A stretch of DNA of 39,756 bases from Pseudomonadota bacterium (GCA_021795255.1 JAJYPQ010000003.1:1-39756), one strand, 5' to 3'; counted from the first letter of the stretch, positions 32,613-39,756 are shown. A program made the numbers and translations. The notes: a model not told the origin generated them from the sequence alone.

Positions 32613-33232
32613 ATGACCAAGCTCGACCCGATTCCTCTTTCCGCTCTCAACCACTGGGTCTACTACCCGCGCCGTTGCGGGTTGATTCACAGGGACGGCG
32701 AGCTCACAAACAATACCCACACCGCACGTGGCAATGCCGAGCAAGACAAGGTTGATGGCGTACACCACGAAATCCATGGTGATCGGCGTAGCGAGACTGC
32801 TTTGCCGGTTTGGTCATATCGCGCTGGTCTCATTGGAAAATGCAACGTAGTGGAGTTTGTCGCCGACGGCACCCCCTACCCCGTGGAATACACACACGGC
32901 CCCAAGCGTAAGTGGCTGAACGACGACATCCAGCTCGCCGCACAAGCGATTTGCCGGGAAGAAATGCTGAACCGCCCGTGCTAAAAGGCGCAATGTTTCA
33001 CGCCACCAGCCACCGGCGGCGAGAAGTGTCCATCACACCGGAACTCAAGCAACGGGTGGAGGAAACCGCCGATGCCGTTCGCGCCGTACAGGCCTCGGAG
33101 AGCCTCCCGCCGCCGGTGAACGATGCCCGCTGCCGGGAGTGTTCCCTGAAAGAGATTGGCCAGCCGGAAGTGCTGGTGGAACGACAAAGGCTGAAGCGCT
33201 TGCGTGAGGAATTGTTCAGTGCTGCGGGATAA
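32613..33232 (+). pseudogene. cas4: Type I-C-like Cas4 pseudogene (frameshift, several key residues lost)
   Basis: Cas4 is a RecB-like nuclease with an Fe-S cluster that helps select CRISPR spacers. The first part from ATG at 32613 reads IPLSALNHWVYYPRRCGLIH, RGNAEQDKVDGVHHE, GLIGKCNVVEF, YPVEYTHGPKRKWLNDDIQL and stops at 32984. The rest continues in the next frame from about 32975 (GAMFHATSHRRREVSITPEL; PPPVNDARCRECSLKEIGQ), so one base is missing near 32975-32980. Against family expectation, CPRR has become YPRR, the nuclease Asp in GKxD is Asn, the Lys of E-Y-K is Thr, and the third C-terminal Cys (CxxCx5C) is Gly. It is therefore inactive by several independent changes. No effector cas genes are nearby; a cas1 remnant lies beyond a toxin-antitoxin module. 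Confidence 0.8.
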
Positions 33233-33581
33233 GGTATTGCGCCATGCCACAAACACCCAGAAAGGCGCGCTCGACGTTTGCCATTTCCTCTTCGCTCAAT
33301 GTGGTCAGCGGCCCCTCTCCCAAGCGCTCGCAATCCAGCGCGCGGGGTTGATCCACGACCACCTGGCAATTCACCAGCAAACGACCTTTGGCACGAACCG
33401 ATACTCGCCAAACGCTATAGTCGGGATACACCTGTGTTGTGATAGGCAGAATGACAACCATCGGTGTGCCGATTGCGCTCAGTTCATCGGCCTGCAAAAC
33501 CAGCACTGGACGGATCTTTCCGATCTCCCGCCCACGACCGGGGTTCAGGTTGGCCACCCATATCTCGCCACGCCGCATCAT
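33216..33581 (-). CDS. MazF/PemK-type endoribonuclease toxin
   Basis: A 121-residue protein beginning MMRRGEIWVANLNPGRGREIG and KIRPVLVLQADELSAIGTPMVVILPITTQ, the typical RGEIW...G.E..K.RPVLVVQ core of MazF/PemK toxins, which cleave mRNA. The ATG at 33581 overlaps the antitoxin stop by 4 bp; a GTG at 33590 is a less likely start. No frameshift or missing core residue is visible, so the toxin should be functional. Its 3' end overlaps the 3' end of the cas4 pseudogene on the opposite strand by 17 bp. Confidence 0.88.
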   Translation of the reverse strand: MMRRGEIWVANLNPGRGREIGKIRPVLVLQADELSAIGTPMVVILPITTQVYPDYSVWRVSVRAKGRLLVNCQVVVDQPRALDCERLGEGPLTTLSEEEMANVERAFLGVCGMAQYLIPQH

Positions 33582-33883
33582 TTCCACCACGGCTCAGGCT
33601 CAGGGTCGCCTGGCTTGCGGCCTTCGGCGATATCCAGTGCTTCGTTATCCAGCGGCAAAAACTCCTCCGCGATTTCGCGCGCGTGTTGGCGCACGGCTTT
33701 ATCCGCATATGCAGCTTTGGCTTCGGCAACCAGCGCATCCATCAATTGTTTGCGTTCCAACTCGCGCAGAAATTGCTCCAATGCCGTGCGCGCCAGCTCG
33801 GAACGATTCTGGTGGGTCTGTGCCGCCAGTGCGGTTAATTGCCGGTCCAGATTATCCGACAAGCGTAAGGTCAGGGTCGCCAT
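33578..33883 (-). CDS. Ribbon-helix-helix antitoxin of the MazF-type toxin
   Basis: A 101-residue protein with an N-terminal CopG/MetJ-like ribbon-helix-helix: MATLTLRLSDNLDRQLTALAAQTHQNRSELARTALEQFL. The acidic, Trp-containing tail (GDPEPEPWWK) is the likely toxin-binding part. It starts at ATG 33883 with AGGAG upstream. The toxin follows with a 4-bp overlap. A promoter with a perfect palindrome over the start of transcription fits autoregulation by the antitoxin. Confidence 0.85.
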   Translation of the reverse strand: MATLTLRLSDNLDRQLTALAAQTHQNRSELARTALEQFLRELERKQLMDALVAEAKAAYADKAVRQHAREIAEEFLPLDNEALDIAEGRKPGDPEPEPWWK

Positions 33884-33895
33884 ATCAGCTCCTGT

Positions 33896-33945
33896 GAACT
33901 ACAACTGGTAGTTCATATTGTAATACAAAATCGCATACTGTTCAA
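33896..33945 (-). promoter_or_regulatory. Promoter and palindromic operator of the MazEF-type module
   Basis: On the minus strand TTGAAC (33940-33945) and TACAAT (33917-33922) have a 17-bp spacer. Immediately downstream lies a perfect inverted repeat GAACTAC-N5-GTAGTTC (33896-33914), covering the expected start of transcription. A second palindrome, TTGTA-A-TACAA, overlaps the -10 (33918-33928). Both are good candidates for the ribbon-helix-helix antitoxin operator. Confidence 0.6.
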
Positions 33946-33982
33946 AACACACTTATGCGTCATGATGTCATACGCCTAAGCG

Positions 33983-34093
33983 CATCTGGAAACCGCCACC
34001 CTGCGCATCGGCGCGGAACGGGAGAAAAGGCTGCAGGTGTCGCTGTATCACCTTGGCGGCCTAGTCTGTTTCGGCAATGTCAGGGTCTCGCCT
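33983..34093 (+). pseudogene. cas1: cas1 remnant
   Basis: Plus-strand frame reads HLETATLRIGAEREKRLQVS followed by LYHLGGLVCFGNVRVSP. It matches the Cas1 N-terminal domain pattern, ...LRV..E.E.RLQVPLHHLGGIVCFG.V.VSP, which I know from type I-C Cas1 proteins. Upstream of it a stop codon (33977) and downstream a loss of similarity leave about 37 residues. It is in the same orientation as the cas4 pseudogene and in the position expected for cas1 in a type I-C locus (cas4-cas1-cas2-array), separated from it only by the toxin-antitoxin module. Confidence 0.55.
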
Positions 34094-34453
34094 GGTCGCC
34101 CGTCGCGTCCACCATCGCCTGATTGATCGCCCGGCCACATGGCCAGGCGCGGATTCAAACTCTTCGTCGGGACTATCCGGGTCTACCTATTACTCTCCCC
34201 CAACCCGAACAAGCAGTGGTGATCAAATCTGCCCTCGATCCATTAACCAGGAAACGTGAGAGTGCATGACCTAGGCACGAACTGTTTGGCCCGTTTTGGG
34301 CGATGCGAGCACGATCTCGGCCTTCCCGTGCCACGAAATCCGCACAAAAAAAGGCGAACACTTCTTCGTATCTACCCCGATCGTTACCGGACTGTCTGCC
34401 TCTCGCTTGGAGCGCCGCATCTACGCAATCGTGCTCGCGACACCATGGCCCTT
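34094..34453. other. Eroded sequence between the cas1 remnant and merA
   Basis: No intact gene is present. A possible relic CRISPR repeat lies at 34129-34160. Near 34348-34354 the minus strand has a run of seven T preceded by a weak stem (CGAA/TTCG), which might end the mer transcript. The rest shows no recognisable homology in any frame. Confidence 0.4.
34129..34160 (+). repeat. Possible single relic CRISPR repeat (type I-C-like)
   Basis: The 32 bases end in GGCGCGGATTCAAAC, which differs by one base from the 3' end I recall for type I-C repeats (GGCGCGGATTGAAAC). Just before it, GGCC-ACAT-GGCC (34133-34144) flanked by CGCC (34128-34131) and GGCG (34146-34149) can form the stem expected of such repeats. 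Only one clear copy exists. A much weaker second candidate would fall at 34197-34228, 36 bp further on. Confidence 0.3.
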
Positions 34454-36097
34454 TTACCCGGCGCAGCAGGACAGCTGCCTGACATCTTTGTTGAAGGTCT
34501 GAGCACAGAGCTTGATTCCCTCGACCATGGTGAGGTAGGGGAAAAGCTGGGTCGCCAGATCGTTTATCGTCAAGCCGCCACGCATGGCGAGCGCCACGCT
34601 TTGGATCATCTCTCCGGCCTCGGCGGACACGATGCGCGCCCCTATAAGTCGCCCGGACGCTTTTTCGGCCACGAGACGAATGAACCCTGAGGTATCGAAG
34701 TTCACCAAGGCCCGCGGTACATGATCGAGCGTGAGTGTTCGCTCCTCGGCACTGATGCCACGCGCCTTGGCGCTATCGACAGATAGACCGACTGTGGCGA
34801 TCTGGGGGTCGGTGAAGACTACTGTAGGCATGGGCGTGAGATCCAGGGCCTCATCGCCTCCTGTCATATTCGTAGCGGCCCGCGTCCCGGCGCTCGCCGC
34901 GACATAAACAAACTGTGGCAAAGCCGTGCAATCGCCGGCGGCGTAGATGTGGGCGACATGGGTGCGAAGATGGTCGTCTACTACGATATGACCATCATGA
35001 TCTTGTTGGACGCCAGCCACGTCCAGTCCTAAAGACCCGGTGTTCGGCCGCCGACCCGTCGCGATCAGCAGACGGTCGCTGTGTATCTCGCCGGTTGCCG
35101 TTGTGACGGTAAAAGTTTCGTGATGGTACGCCACGGCCGTCACCTCCGCATCTATGTGGATCGCCATGCCCTCGGCCTTTAGTGCCGCTTGCAGCGTGCC
35201 CCCTATATCGCGATCTTCGCGCGACAAGAGCGTGTGGCGCGCAAGCAAGGTCACCTGTGATCCCAGACGCAAGAAGGCCTGGGCCAGTTCGACTGCGATG
35301 ACCGAACCGCCGATGATAACTAAATGGTTGGGCCGCTCAAGGCATGTCAGCGCGTTCGTTGAGGTCCAGTAGGGAGTTGTGGATAAACCAGGAATCGCGG
35401 GGACATGCGCGCTTGCCCCTGTGGCAACAAGAAAGCGATCAGCTTTGATAAGTACGGGGGTGGTCTCATGGGTATCTACGAGTAGCGAGTGGGCATCCAG
35501 GAATCGTGCTCGTCCGCGCAGCAACCGGATGTTCGGATTATGGTCCAGGATGTCCTGGTATTTAGCGACGCGCAGTTCCTCGACGCGTTCTTGCTGCTGC
35601 GCTGCCAAAAGAGACCAATCAATAACTGGTCGCTGCGGTTTCAATCCCCTAAATCGCGGGCGGGCCTGTTCATGGGCGGTAAGCGCTGCGCGGATTAGGA
35701 TCTTCGAGGGTATGCACCCCACATTCACGCAGGTGCCGCCCAGCACTCCGGATTCGACCATCGTGACTTGAGCTCCGGATTCGGTCGCCCGTAGGGCCGC
35801 GGCGAAGGCCGCAGAACCGCTCCCTATGATCGCGATATCCAGACCATCGCTCCGGGCTTTGCGTGTGGGGCCTTGGGAGCGGGCGGGGTCCGTGTCGGGC
35901 TGGGCCCGATATCCCACCGCTTCTATAGCCTCAAGTATGGCTGGAACGGAGTTCTGACCTAGAGCCTCGATATAGGCGGCCCGATCGGCGTAGGACACGC
36001 GCGCCGCGACGCCCGGAAGCTTTTTTAACGCCTCTGCGATTGTGGTCGCACAATGCGTACAAGTCATACCGGCGATGTCGAGGCGCAGCAGGCTCAT
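34454..36097 (-). CDS. merA: Mercuric reductase
   Basis: Cytoplasmic FAD/NADPH flavoenzyme reducing Hg(II) to volatile Hg(0). The 547-residue protein has an N-terminal HMA metal-binding domain (GMTCTHC, 10-16), an FAD motif (IAIIGSGSAAFAAALRA), the redox-active disulfide in GGTCVNVGCIPSK (Cys123, Cys128), an NADPH domain (LVIIGGSVIAVELAQAFLRLG), and the dimerisation domain. The C-terminal Cys-Cys pair (CCAG, 544-547) delivers Hg(II) to the partner active site. All elements needed for activity are present. It follows merP by 4 bp, in a merT-merP-merA operon. Confidence 0.96.
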   Translation of the reverse strand: MSLLRLDIAGMTCTHCATTIAEALKKLPGVAARVSYADRAAYIEALGQNSVPAILEAIEAVGYRAQPDTDPARSQGPTRKARSDGLDIAIIGSGSAAFAAALRATESGAQVTMVESGVLGGTCVNVGCIPSKILIRAALTAHEQARPRFRGLKPQRPVIDWSLLAAQQQERVEELRVAKYQDILDHNPNIRLLRGRARFLDAHSLLVDTHETTPVLIKADRFLVATGASAHVPAIPGLSTTPYWTSTNALTCLERPNHLVIIGGSVIAVELAQAFLRLGSQVTLLARHTLLSREDRDIGGTLQAALKAEGMAIHIDAEVTAVAYHHETFTVTTATGEIHSDRLLIATGRRPNTGSLGLDVAGVQQDHDGHIVVDDHLRTHVAHIYAAGDCTALPQFVYVAASAGTRAATNMTGGDEALDLTPMPTVVFTDPQIATVGLSVDSAKARGISAEERTLTLDHVPRALVNFDTSGFIRLVAEKASGRLIGARIVSAEAGEMIQSVALAMRGGLTINDLATQLFPYLTMVEGIKLCAQTFNKDVRQLSCCAG

Positions 36098-36101
36098 GAT
36101 C

Positions 36102-36449
36102 TTAGCGGCTCCTATGTGGGATTAAGACGCCGGGATAACCGGCATTGCGAATGGCGCGTAAAAATACCGCCGGGCTGGTCTTTGCGGGGATGTATTTGAC
36201 GGCCACGTCCTGGTTCGACTCGTTGACACCGACCCCCATCACCCCCGGTAGCCGAACTAAGGACATATAGACTGCGGTCGCACAGGAATGGTTAGTGCAA
36301 GTCATGCCGGGGACGTGGATATGGACCTCTGATAGTTCCAGGGCCGTGGCTGCCAGGCGCCCCATGACCGGGGCTGCTAGGGCCGGGGTCGTGACAGCGA
36401 CTAGAAACGGAAGGACCACAATCGTCATGAAGCGTATTGCGCTTTTCAT
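36102..36449 (-). CDS. merP: Periplasmic mercury-binding protein MerP, unusual CxxxxC site
   Basis: Exported scavenger that passes Hg(II) to MerT. The ATG at 36449 has AAAGGAG five nt upstream and gives a signal peptide (MKSAIRFMTIVVLPFLVAVTTPALA). Earlier in-frame starts would run into merT and are unlikely. The 115-residue precursor has one HMA-like fold (HIHVPGMTCTNHSCATAVYMSLVRLPGVMGVGV). The metal motif is GMTCTNHSC, with four residues between the cysteines instead of the canonical two (GMTCxxC). Position between merT and merA supports the MerP role; the altered site might change metal preference. Confidence 0.85.
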   Translation of the reverse strand: MKSAIRFMTIVVLPFLVAVTTPALAAPVMGRLAATALELSEVHIHVPGMTCTNHSCATAVYMSLVRLPGVMGVGVNESNQDVAVKYIPAKTSPAVFLRAIRNAGYPGVLIPHRSR

Positions 36450-36459
36450 AATGTCTCCT

Positions 36460-36846
36460 TTAAGGATGACGGGGTAGTGAGGGAAGAATGAGAGTTGGCA
36501 GGACATAGGGTGCAGCCAGTAGAAGTACGACAGCACCTGTTGCAAACCACAGCCACAGCGCCTGACGACGCGGTGGCGGACAGTCGCAGGCGGGCGCTCG
36601 CCGCAGTCGCCAATAACGATAATGGGCGAGACCCAAGAGCGCGAGGGTGGCCGCCGTCAGCCACGGTCGGATGGGATCTAGGACCGTCAAATCCGTGACC
36701 CAAGCACCCCCGATACCGACAACGACCAAGAGAAGCGGGCCTACGCAGCAGATCGATGCGAGAAGACCTGTCAGTACCGCGGCTGCGAGTCCCCCGCGCA
36801 CGGTAGCGGGGGCATCAGATGAAAAAGGGCGATCAGTAGGTCTCAT
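36460..36846 (-). CDS. merT: Mercuric ion transporter MerT
   Basis: Inner-membrane Hg(II) importer of 128 residues. The first helix contains the vicinal pair ICCVGPLLLVVVGIGGAWV that receives Hg(II) from MerP, and the cytoplasmic loop carries a second pair (CDC, about 88-90) for transfer to MerA. Three hydrophobic segments (about 20-52, 60-78, 95-118) match the MerT topology. It begins at ATG 36846, about 25 nt after the predicted start of transcription, and precedes merP by 10 bp. Confidence 0.92.
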   Translation of the reverse strand: MRPTDRPFSSDAPATVRGGLAAAVLTGLLASICCVGPLLLVVVGIGGAWVTDLTVLDPIRPWLTAATLALLGLAHYRYWRLRRAPACDCPPPRRQALWLWFATGAVVLLLAAPYVLPTLILPSLPRHP

Positions 36847-36875
36847 GAAATTCGGCCTTGTGTGCTCATACCGAG

Positions 36876-36907
36876 AGTCTACAGGCCGTACCTGAGTACG
36901 GAGTCAA
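36876..36907 (-). promoter_or_regulatory. MerR-type promoter/operator of merTPA
   Basis: On the minus strand -35 TTGACT (36902-36907) and -10 TAGACT (36876-36881) are separated by 20 bp, longer than the optimal 17. Within the spacer is the perfect dyad CCGTAC-TCAG-GTACGG (36886-36901). This over-long spacer with a central dyad is the hallmark of promoters activated by MerR through DNA untwisting, and TTGACTCCGTAC is almost the classical mer sequence. Confidence 0.85.
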
Positions 36908-37086
36908 GGGGTGGGCGGAAGATGAGGCTTAGGAGGGCGTGCGGCCCGTGCGCTGATCGAGATCGGCCACAGGAAGGGCCCCAAGCCTCCCGCAGCTTCG
37001 CTGTCAGACCATGAGTTGCGCCAAGATTGGCGGCGGCGAGGGCGACTGACTACTCAGGTGGCAAGCTTGAGGGGTCGCGTTGCTCC

Positions 37087-39756
37087 CTAGCCTTGTTGTC
37101 GTTCCGAGAACTGGGCATAAGCGAAATAGCCAAGCGGGATCACGAAGAGCGTAAGAACCGTTGAGGCCAGTGTCCCAAAGATGAGCGAGATGGCAAGTCC
37201 TCCAAACACGGGGTCGAGTACCATGATGGCCGTTCCCAACATGATGGCTAGGGCCGTTAGCATGATAGGCCGCAGCCGCACCATCCCCGCTTGCACCACG
37301 GCCTCCGGGAGATCATGTCCGGCACGACGATAGTCCAGAATAAAGTCGATAAGCAGCAGGGAATTGCGCACGACGATACCCGCGAGCGCGATAACCCCTA
37401 TCATCGACGTGGCAGTAAAGTATTGATGCATGAGGGCATGCCCGGGAAGCACGCCAATAATGGTCAAGGGGATGGCCACCATCACGATGAAAGGGATCAT
37501 GAACGACCGGTAATAGCCGACTAGGATGATGTAGATGAGTAGGATGGCCACGGCGAAGGCCGAGCCCAGGTCACGAAACACGTTGAGCGTAAGGCGCATC
37601 TCGCCGCTCCAACGCAGCCCATAGTGAAGGCTGCTCGGATCTTTCATAAAGTCCTGCTTGAGGTGCACGCCGTCGACGGTGTGGCGCTTTAAGTGTTCCC
37701 ACATATGGAGAACGGCGTAGACCGGGCTTCCCGGACTTAAGCCCGCGGTGACATACACGACCTCGCGTCCGTCCTTTTGGTAGATAGGTCGCGGCGCGAA
37801 ACGCTTCACGACGTGCGCTATGGCGGACAGGGGAATCTCTTTCCCTTGCGGATTGGTGAAGAATATCTTCCCAAGATCATACGGACCAATACGATCGGCA
37901 ATGGGAATCCGAAAGTGTATAGGGACGGGCTCCTTGGCTCCGGGAATATGCGCGGTCCCGTCGTTGATACCGGCCAAGTAGCCCTTCAAGGTCTGCGCGA
38001 CCTGGGCGGGATTCACGCCATCCAAAGCCGCCTGCCTGTTATTCACCTTGATGGTGTATTGGACTGACCGATGCGGCACGGTACTGTCTACGCCGACCAA
38101 ATGGCGTGTATGGTGAAAAAGGCCGTCGCGTAGGTGGTCTGCAATCTGCTCGAGCTTGCGGTAATGGGGCCCGTAGATCTCTGCCATGACTGTGGCTCGT
38201 ACCGGCGGTCCCGGCGGATGCTGAACGATTTTGATCATGGCACCCGTTTTGGCTGCGAGGGCCGTGATCGCTGGGCGTAGGTCACGAACGATGGTAATCG
38301 AGGACATTGCGCGCTCGCTTTTCCGGACCAAGTGCACCTGAACCTCACCTACGGTGGGTCCTTTTTTTAAGGTCTCGCCGCGCAAAAGCCCGCTAAAATT
38401 GATGGCGCCCATGCCCCCGGCCGATAGCTCATAGGTCGTGACGAAGCGATTGCGGCGCACAATATTTCCCAAGGCCTCGACAACTTGGTCGGTATCTTCA
38501 AGCGTGCTCCCAGCGTGCGTGCGCACGGTGATATCGAAGCTATTGTTGTCATTGCGGGGGAGCATCTTGAAGTTCACTAAACGCAATACCGGCATCGCCA
38601 ACACCATCCCGAATAGAAGCACGATACCTAACAGGAACAGGCGGCGGGCGGCAGGACGCGACAGCAGGGCGCGCATGATGCGCTCGTAGCCGCGCTGTAG
38701 TACGCCCGGTCGCGGGTGGTCTGGTCCGTGGTGGGGTCGAAGCCACAACCTGGCAGCCCAGGGAGCGACGGTGTAGGCCACGAAAAGTGACGCCAACATC
38801 GCGATCGGGACGTTTTTCGGGATCGGAGCCATATACGGACCCATCATGCCCGTCACCGAGAGCATGGGAAGGAAGGCCACAATAACCGCAAGCGTGGCCA
38901 AATTGGTCGGGCGCCCGATTTCGTTCACGGCACGCACCGCCTCCTGGGCCCGGTCGATGCCGGGTTTCGCGTAGTGGCGAAAAATATTCTCTATGACAAC
39001 GATAGAGTCATCGACCAGTAGGCCCAGGGAAAGAATCAGCGCAAACAAGGTAATGCGATTGATGGTTTGACCCGCCATGTAGTCGACGGCCAGAGTCACA
39101 AACAAAACCAACGGGATCGTGATGGTCACGATGGCCGCGGCGCGCCACCCTAAAAATATGACCAGTAGGAGCACTACGGTCCCGACCGCGATGAATAGGT
39201 GTTTGATCAACAGGTTGACCGCGCTATTGGCGCGCTGGCCATCGTCGCGCGTCACATTGACGTGAACAGAGGGTGGGATGATCGTCGCACGCAGCGCACG
39301 CAGCTTATGCAAAACGCCGTCTGCGACCGTGACCGCGTTGGTTCCGGCGCCCTTCGCGACGGCGATCGTGACCTCCGGCAATTCGAGATTGCGCGGCCGC
39401 GCGTGAGCGTAGGCGTGACCAAAGCCTATGCTGTGGACGGCCTTGATCGTCCCACCACCGTCTGTGACGGTCGCTACGTTGCGTAGATAGACCGGCCTGT
39501 GGTTGTAGAGGCTGACGACGATACCGCCCACGGCACTGGCCGAACGCAACATATTGCCTGCGTGAATGGTCGCGCGGCGATTGTGGTTGGTGAAATGGCC
39601 GGAGGGCACATCGACATTGGTCGCTTGAACGATGTGCCGGATATCCACCAATGTCACGTCGTAGCGGCGCATGAGGCTTGGATGGAGAACGATATTGATC
39701 TTGCGCCGCTGACCACCAATGAGATAGGCGCGCGCGGTGCCGGGCACGCAGATCGG
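37087..39756 (-). CDS. RND-family efflux pump inner-membrane subunit, C-terminal part (runs off right edge)
   Basis: Proton-driven tripartite efflux transporter. The frame is open to the right edge, so the 889 residues seen lack the N-terminus (first helix and part of the porter domain). Helix 4 carries the proton-relay pair in LGLLVDDSIVVIENIF. The second porter domain spans about 420-690. The C-terminal helix bundle includes LAGIVVRNSLLLIDFI, where AcrB has Lys940 and this protein has Arg, and LRPIMLTALAIMLGTAIMVLDPVFGGLAISLIFGTLASTVLTL. The Asp-Asp pair points to the hydrophobe/amphiphile (HAE) type rather than CusA-like metal pumps. Its 3' end is 240 bp upstream of merT, on the same strand, with the mer promoter in between. 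Confidence 0.88.
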   Translation of the reverse strand, partial: PICVPGTARAYLIGGQRRKINIVLHPSLMRRYDVTLVDIRHIVQATNVDVPSGHFTNHNRRATIHAGNMLRSASAVGGIVVSLYNHRPVYLRNVATVTDGGGTIKAVHSIGFGHAYAHARPRNLELPEVTIAVAKGAGTNAVTVADGVLHKLRALRATIIPPSVHVNVTRDDGQRANSAVNLLIKHLFIAVGTVVLLLVIFLGWRAAAIVTITIPLVLFVTLAVDYMAGQTINRITLFALILSLGLLVDDSIVVIENIFRHYAKPGIDRAQEAVRAVNEIGRPTNLATLAVIVAFLPMLSVTGMMGPYMAPIPKNVPIAMLASLFVAYTVAPWAARLWLRPHHGPDHPRPGVLQRGYERIMRALLSRPAARRLFLLGIVLLFGMVLAMPVLRLVNFKMLPRNDNNSFDITVRTHAGSTLEDTDQVVEALGNIVRRNRFVTTYELSAGGMGAINFSGLLRGETLKKGPTVGEVQVHLVRKSERAMSSITIVRDLRPAITALAAKTGAMIKIVQHPPGPPVRATVMAEIYGPHYRKLEQIADHLRDGLFHHTRHLVGVDSTVPHRSVQYTIKVNNRQAALDGVNPAQVAQTLKGYLAGINDGTAHIPGAKEPVPIHFRIPIADRIGPYDLGKIFFTNPQGKEIPLSAIAHVVKRFAPRPIYQKDGREVVYVTAGLSPGSPVYAVLHMWEHLKRHTVDGVHLKQDFMKDPSSLHYGLRWSGEMRLTLNVFRDLGSAFAVAILLIYIILVGYYRSFMIPFIVMVAIPLTIIGVLPGHALMHQYFTATSMIGVIALAGIVVRNSLLLIDFILDYRRAGHDLPEAVVQAGMVRLRPIMLTALAIMLGTAIMVLDPVFGGLAISLIFGTLASTVLTLFVIPLGYFAYAQFSERQQG

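Overview
The window looks like chromosomal DNA of a GC-rich gammaproteobacterium. The order mrcA / pilMNOPQ-aroK-aroB-gltB-gltD-hemE is the order known from Pseudomonas-type genomes, and argS followed by a SPOR-domain gene is also a gammaproteobacterial arrangement. Mercury resistance, a persulfide-dioxygenase-like enzyme and an unusual polyamine route would fit an acidophilic sulfur or iron oxidiser such as an Acidiferrobacter relative. That placement is inference; no rRNA or tRNA gene was seen.

Layout. 1-904 (-): 5' part of class I ribonucleotide reductase nrdA, with a promoter and one NrdR-box-like site. 1097-2847 (-): polyamine operon speD, pyruvoyl-dependent arginine decarboxylase, speE. 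3319-4752 (-): MASE4-like membrane diguanylate cyclase. 5047-7400 (-): argS and a SPOR/FtsN-like gene. 7632-10691 (-): penicillin-binding protein 1A and a conserved hypothetical. 10843-16148 (+): type IV pilus genes pilMNOPQ, divergent from mrcA. 16180-17767 (+): shikimate genes aroK and aroB, with a strong hairpin over the aroK start. 17904-24852 (+): gltB, gltD and hemE. 25252-27405 (+): priA, which appears to start at an AUA codon. 27935-29146 (+): a porin. 29587-31942 (+): a tight operon of an MBL-fold hydrolase, an ArsR regulator and an MFS transporter.

From about 32.1 to 34.2 kb the DNA is eroded accessory sequence. It holds a scrap of an ISL3-like transposase, an addiction-module antitoxin whose toxin is frameshifted and truncated, a frameshifted type I-C-like cas4 lacking several expected key residues, an apparently intact MazEF-type toxin-antitoxin module in opposite orientation, a short cas1 remnant, and one possible relic CRISPR repeat. 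I read this as the corpse of a type I-C adaptation module (cas4-cas1-repeat) split by a toxin-antitoxin module.

34454-36846 (-) is a merT-merP-merA operon behind a typical MerR-type promoter (20-bp spacer with a perfect dyad), but no merR is in the window. 37087-39756 (-) is the 3' part of an RND efflux pump gene running off the right edge.

The main observations to follow up are the AUA start of priA, the decayed CRISPR adaptation locus with its inserted toxin-antitoxin module, the aroK start hairpin, the CxxxxC metal site of MerP, the DnaA-box-like sites upstream of priA, and a sigma-54-like promoter upstream of the porin.
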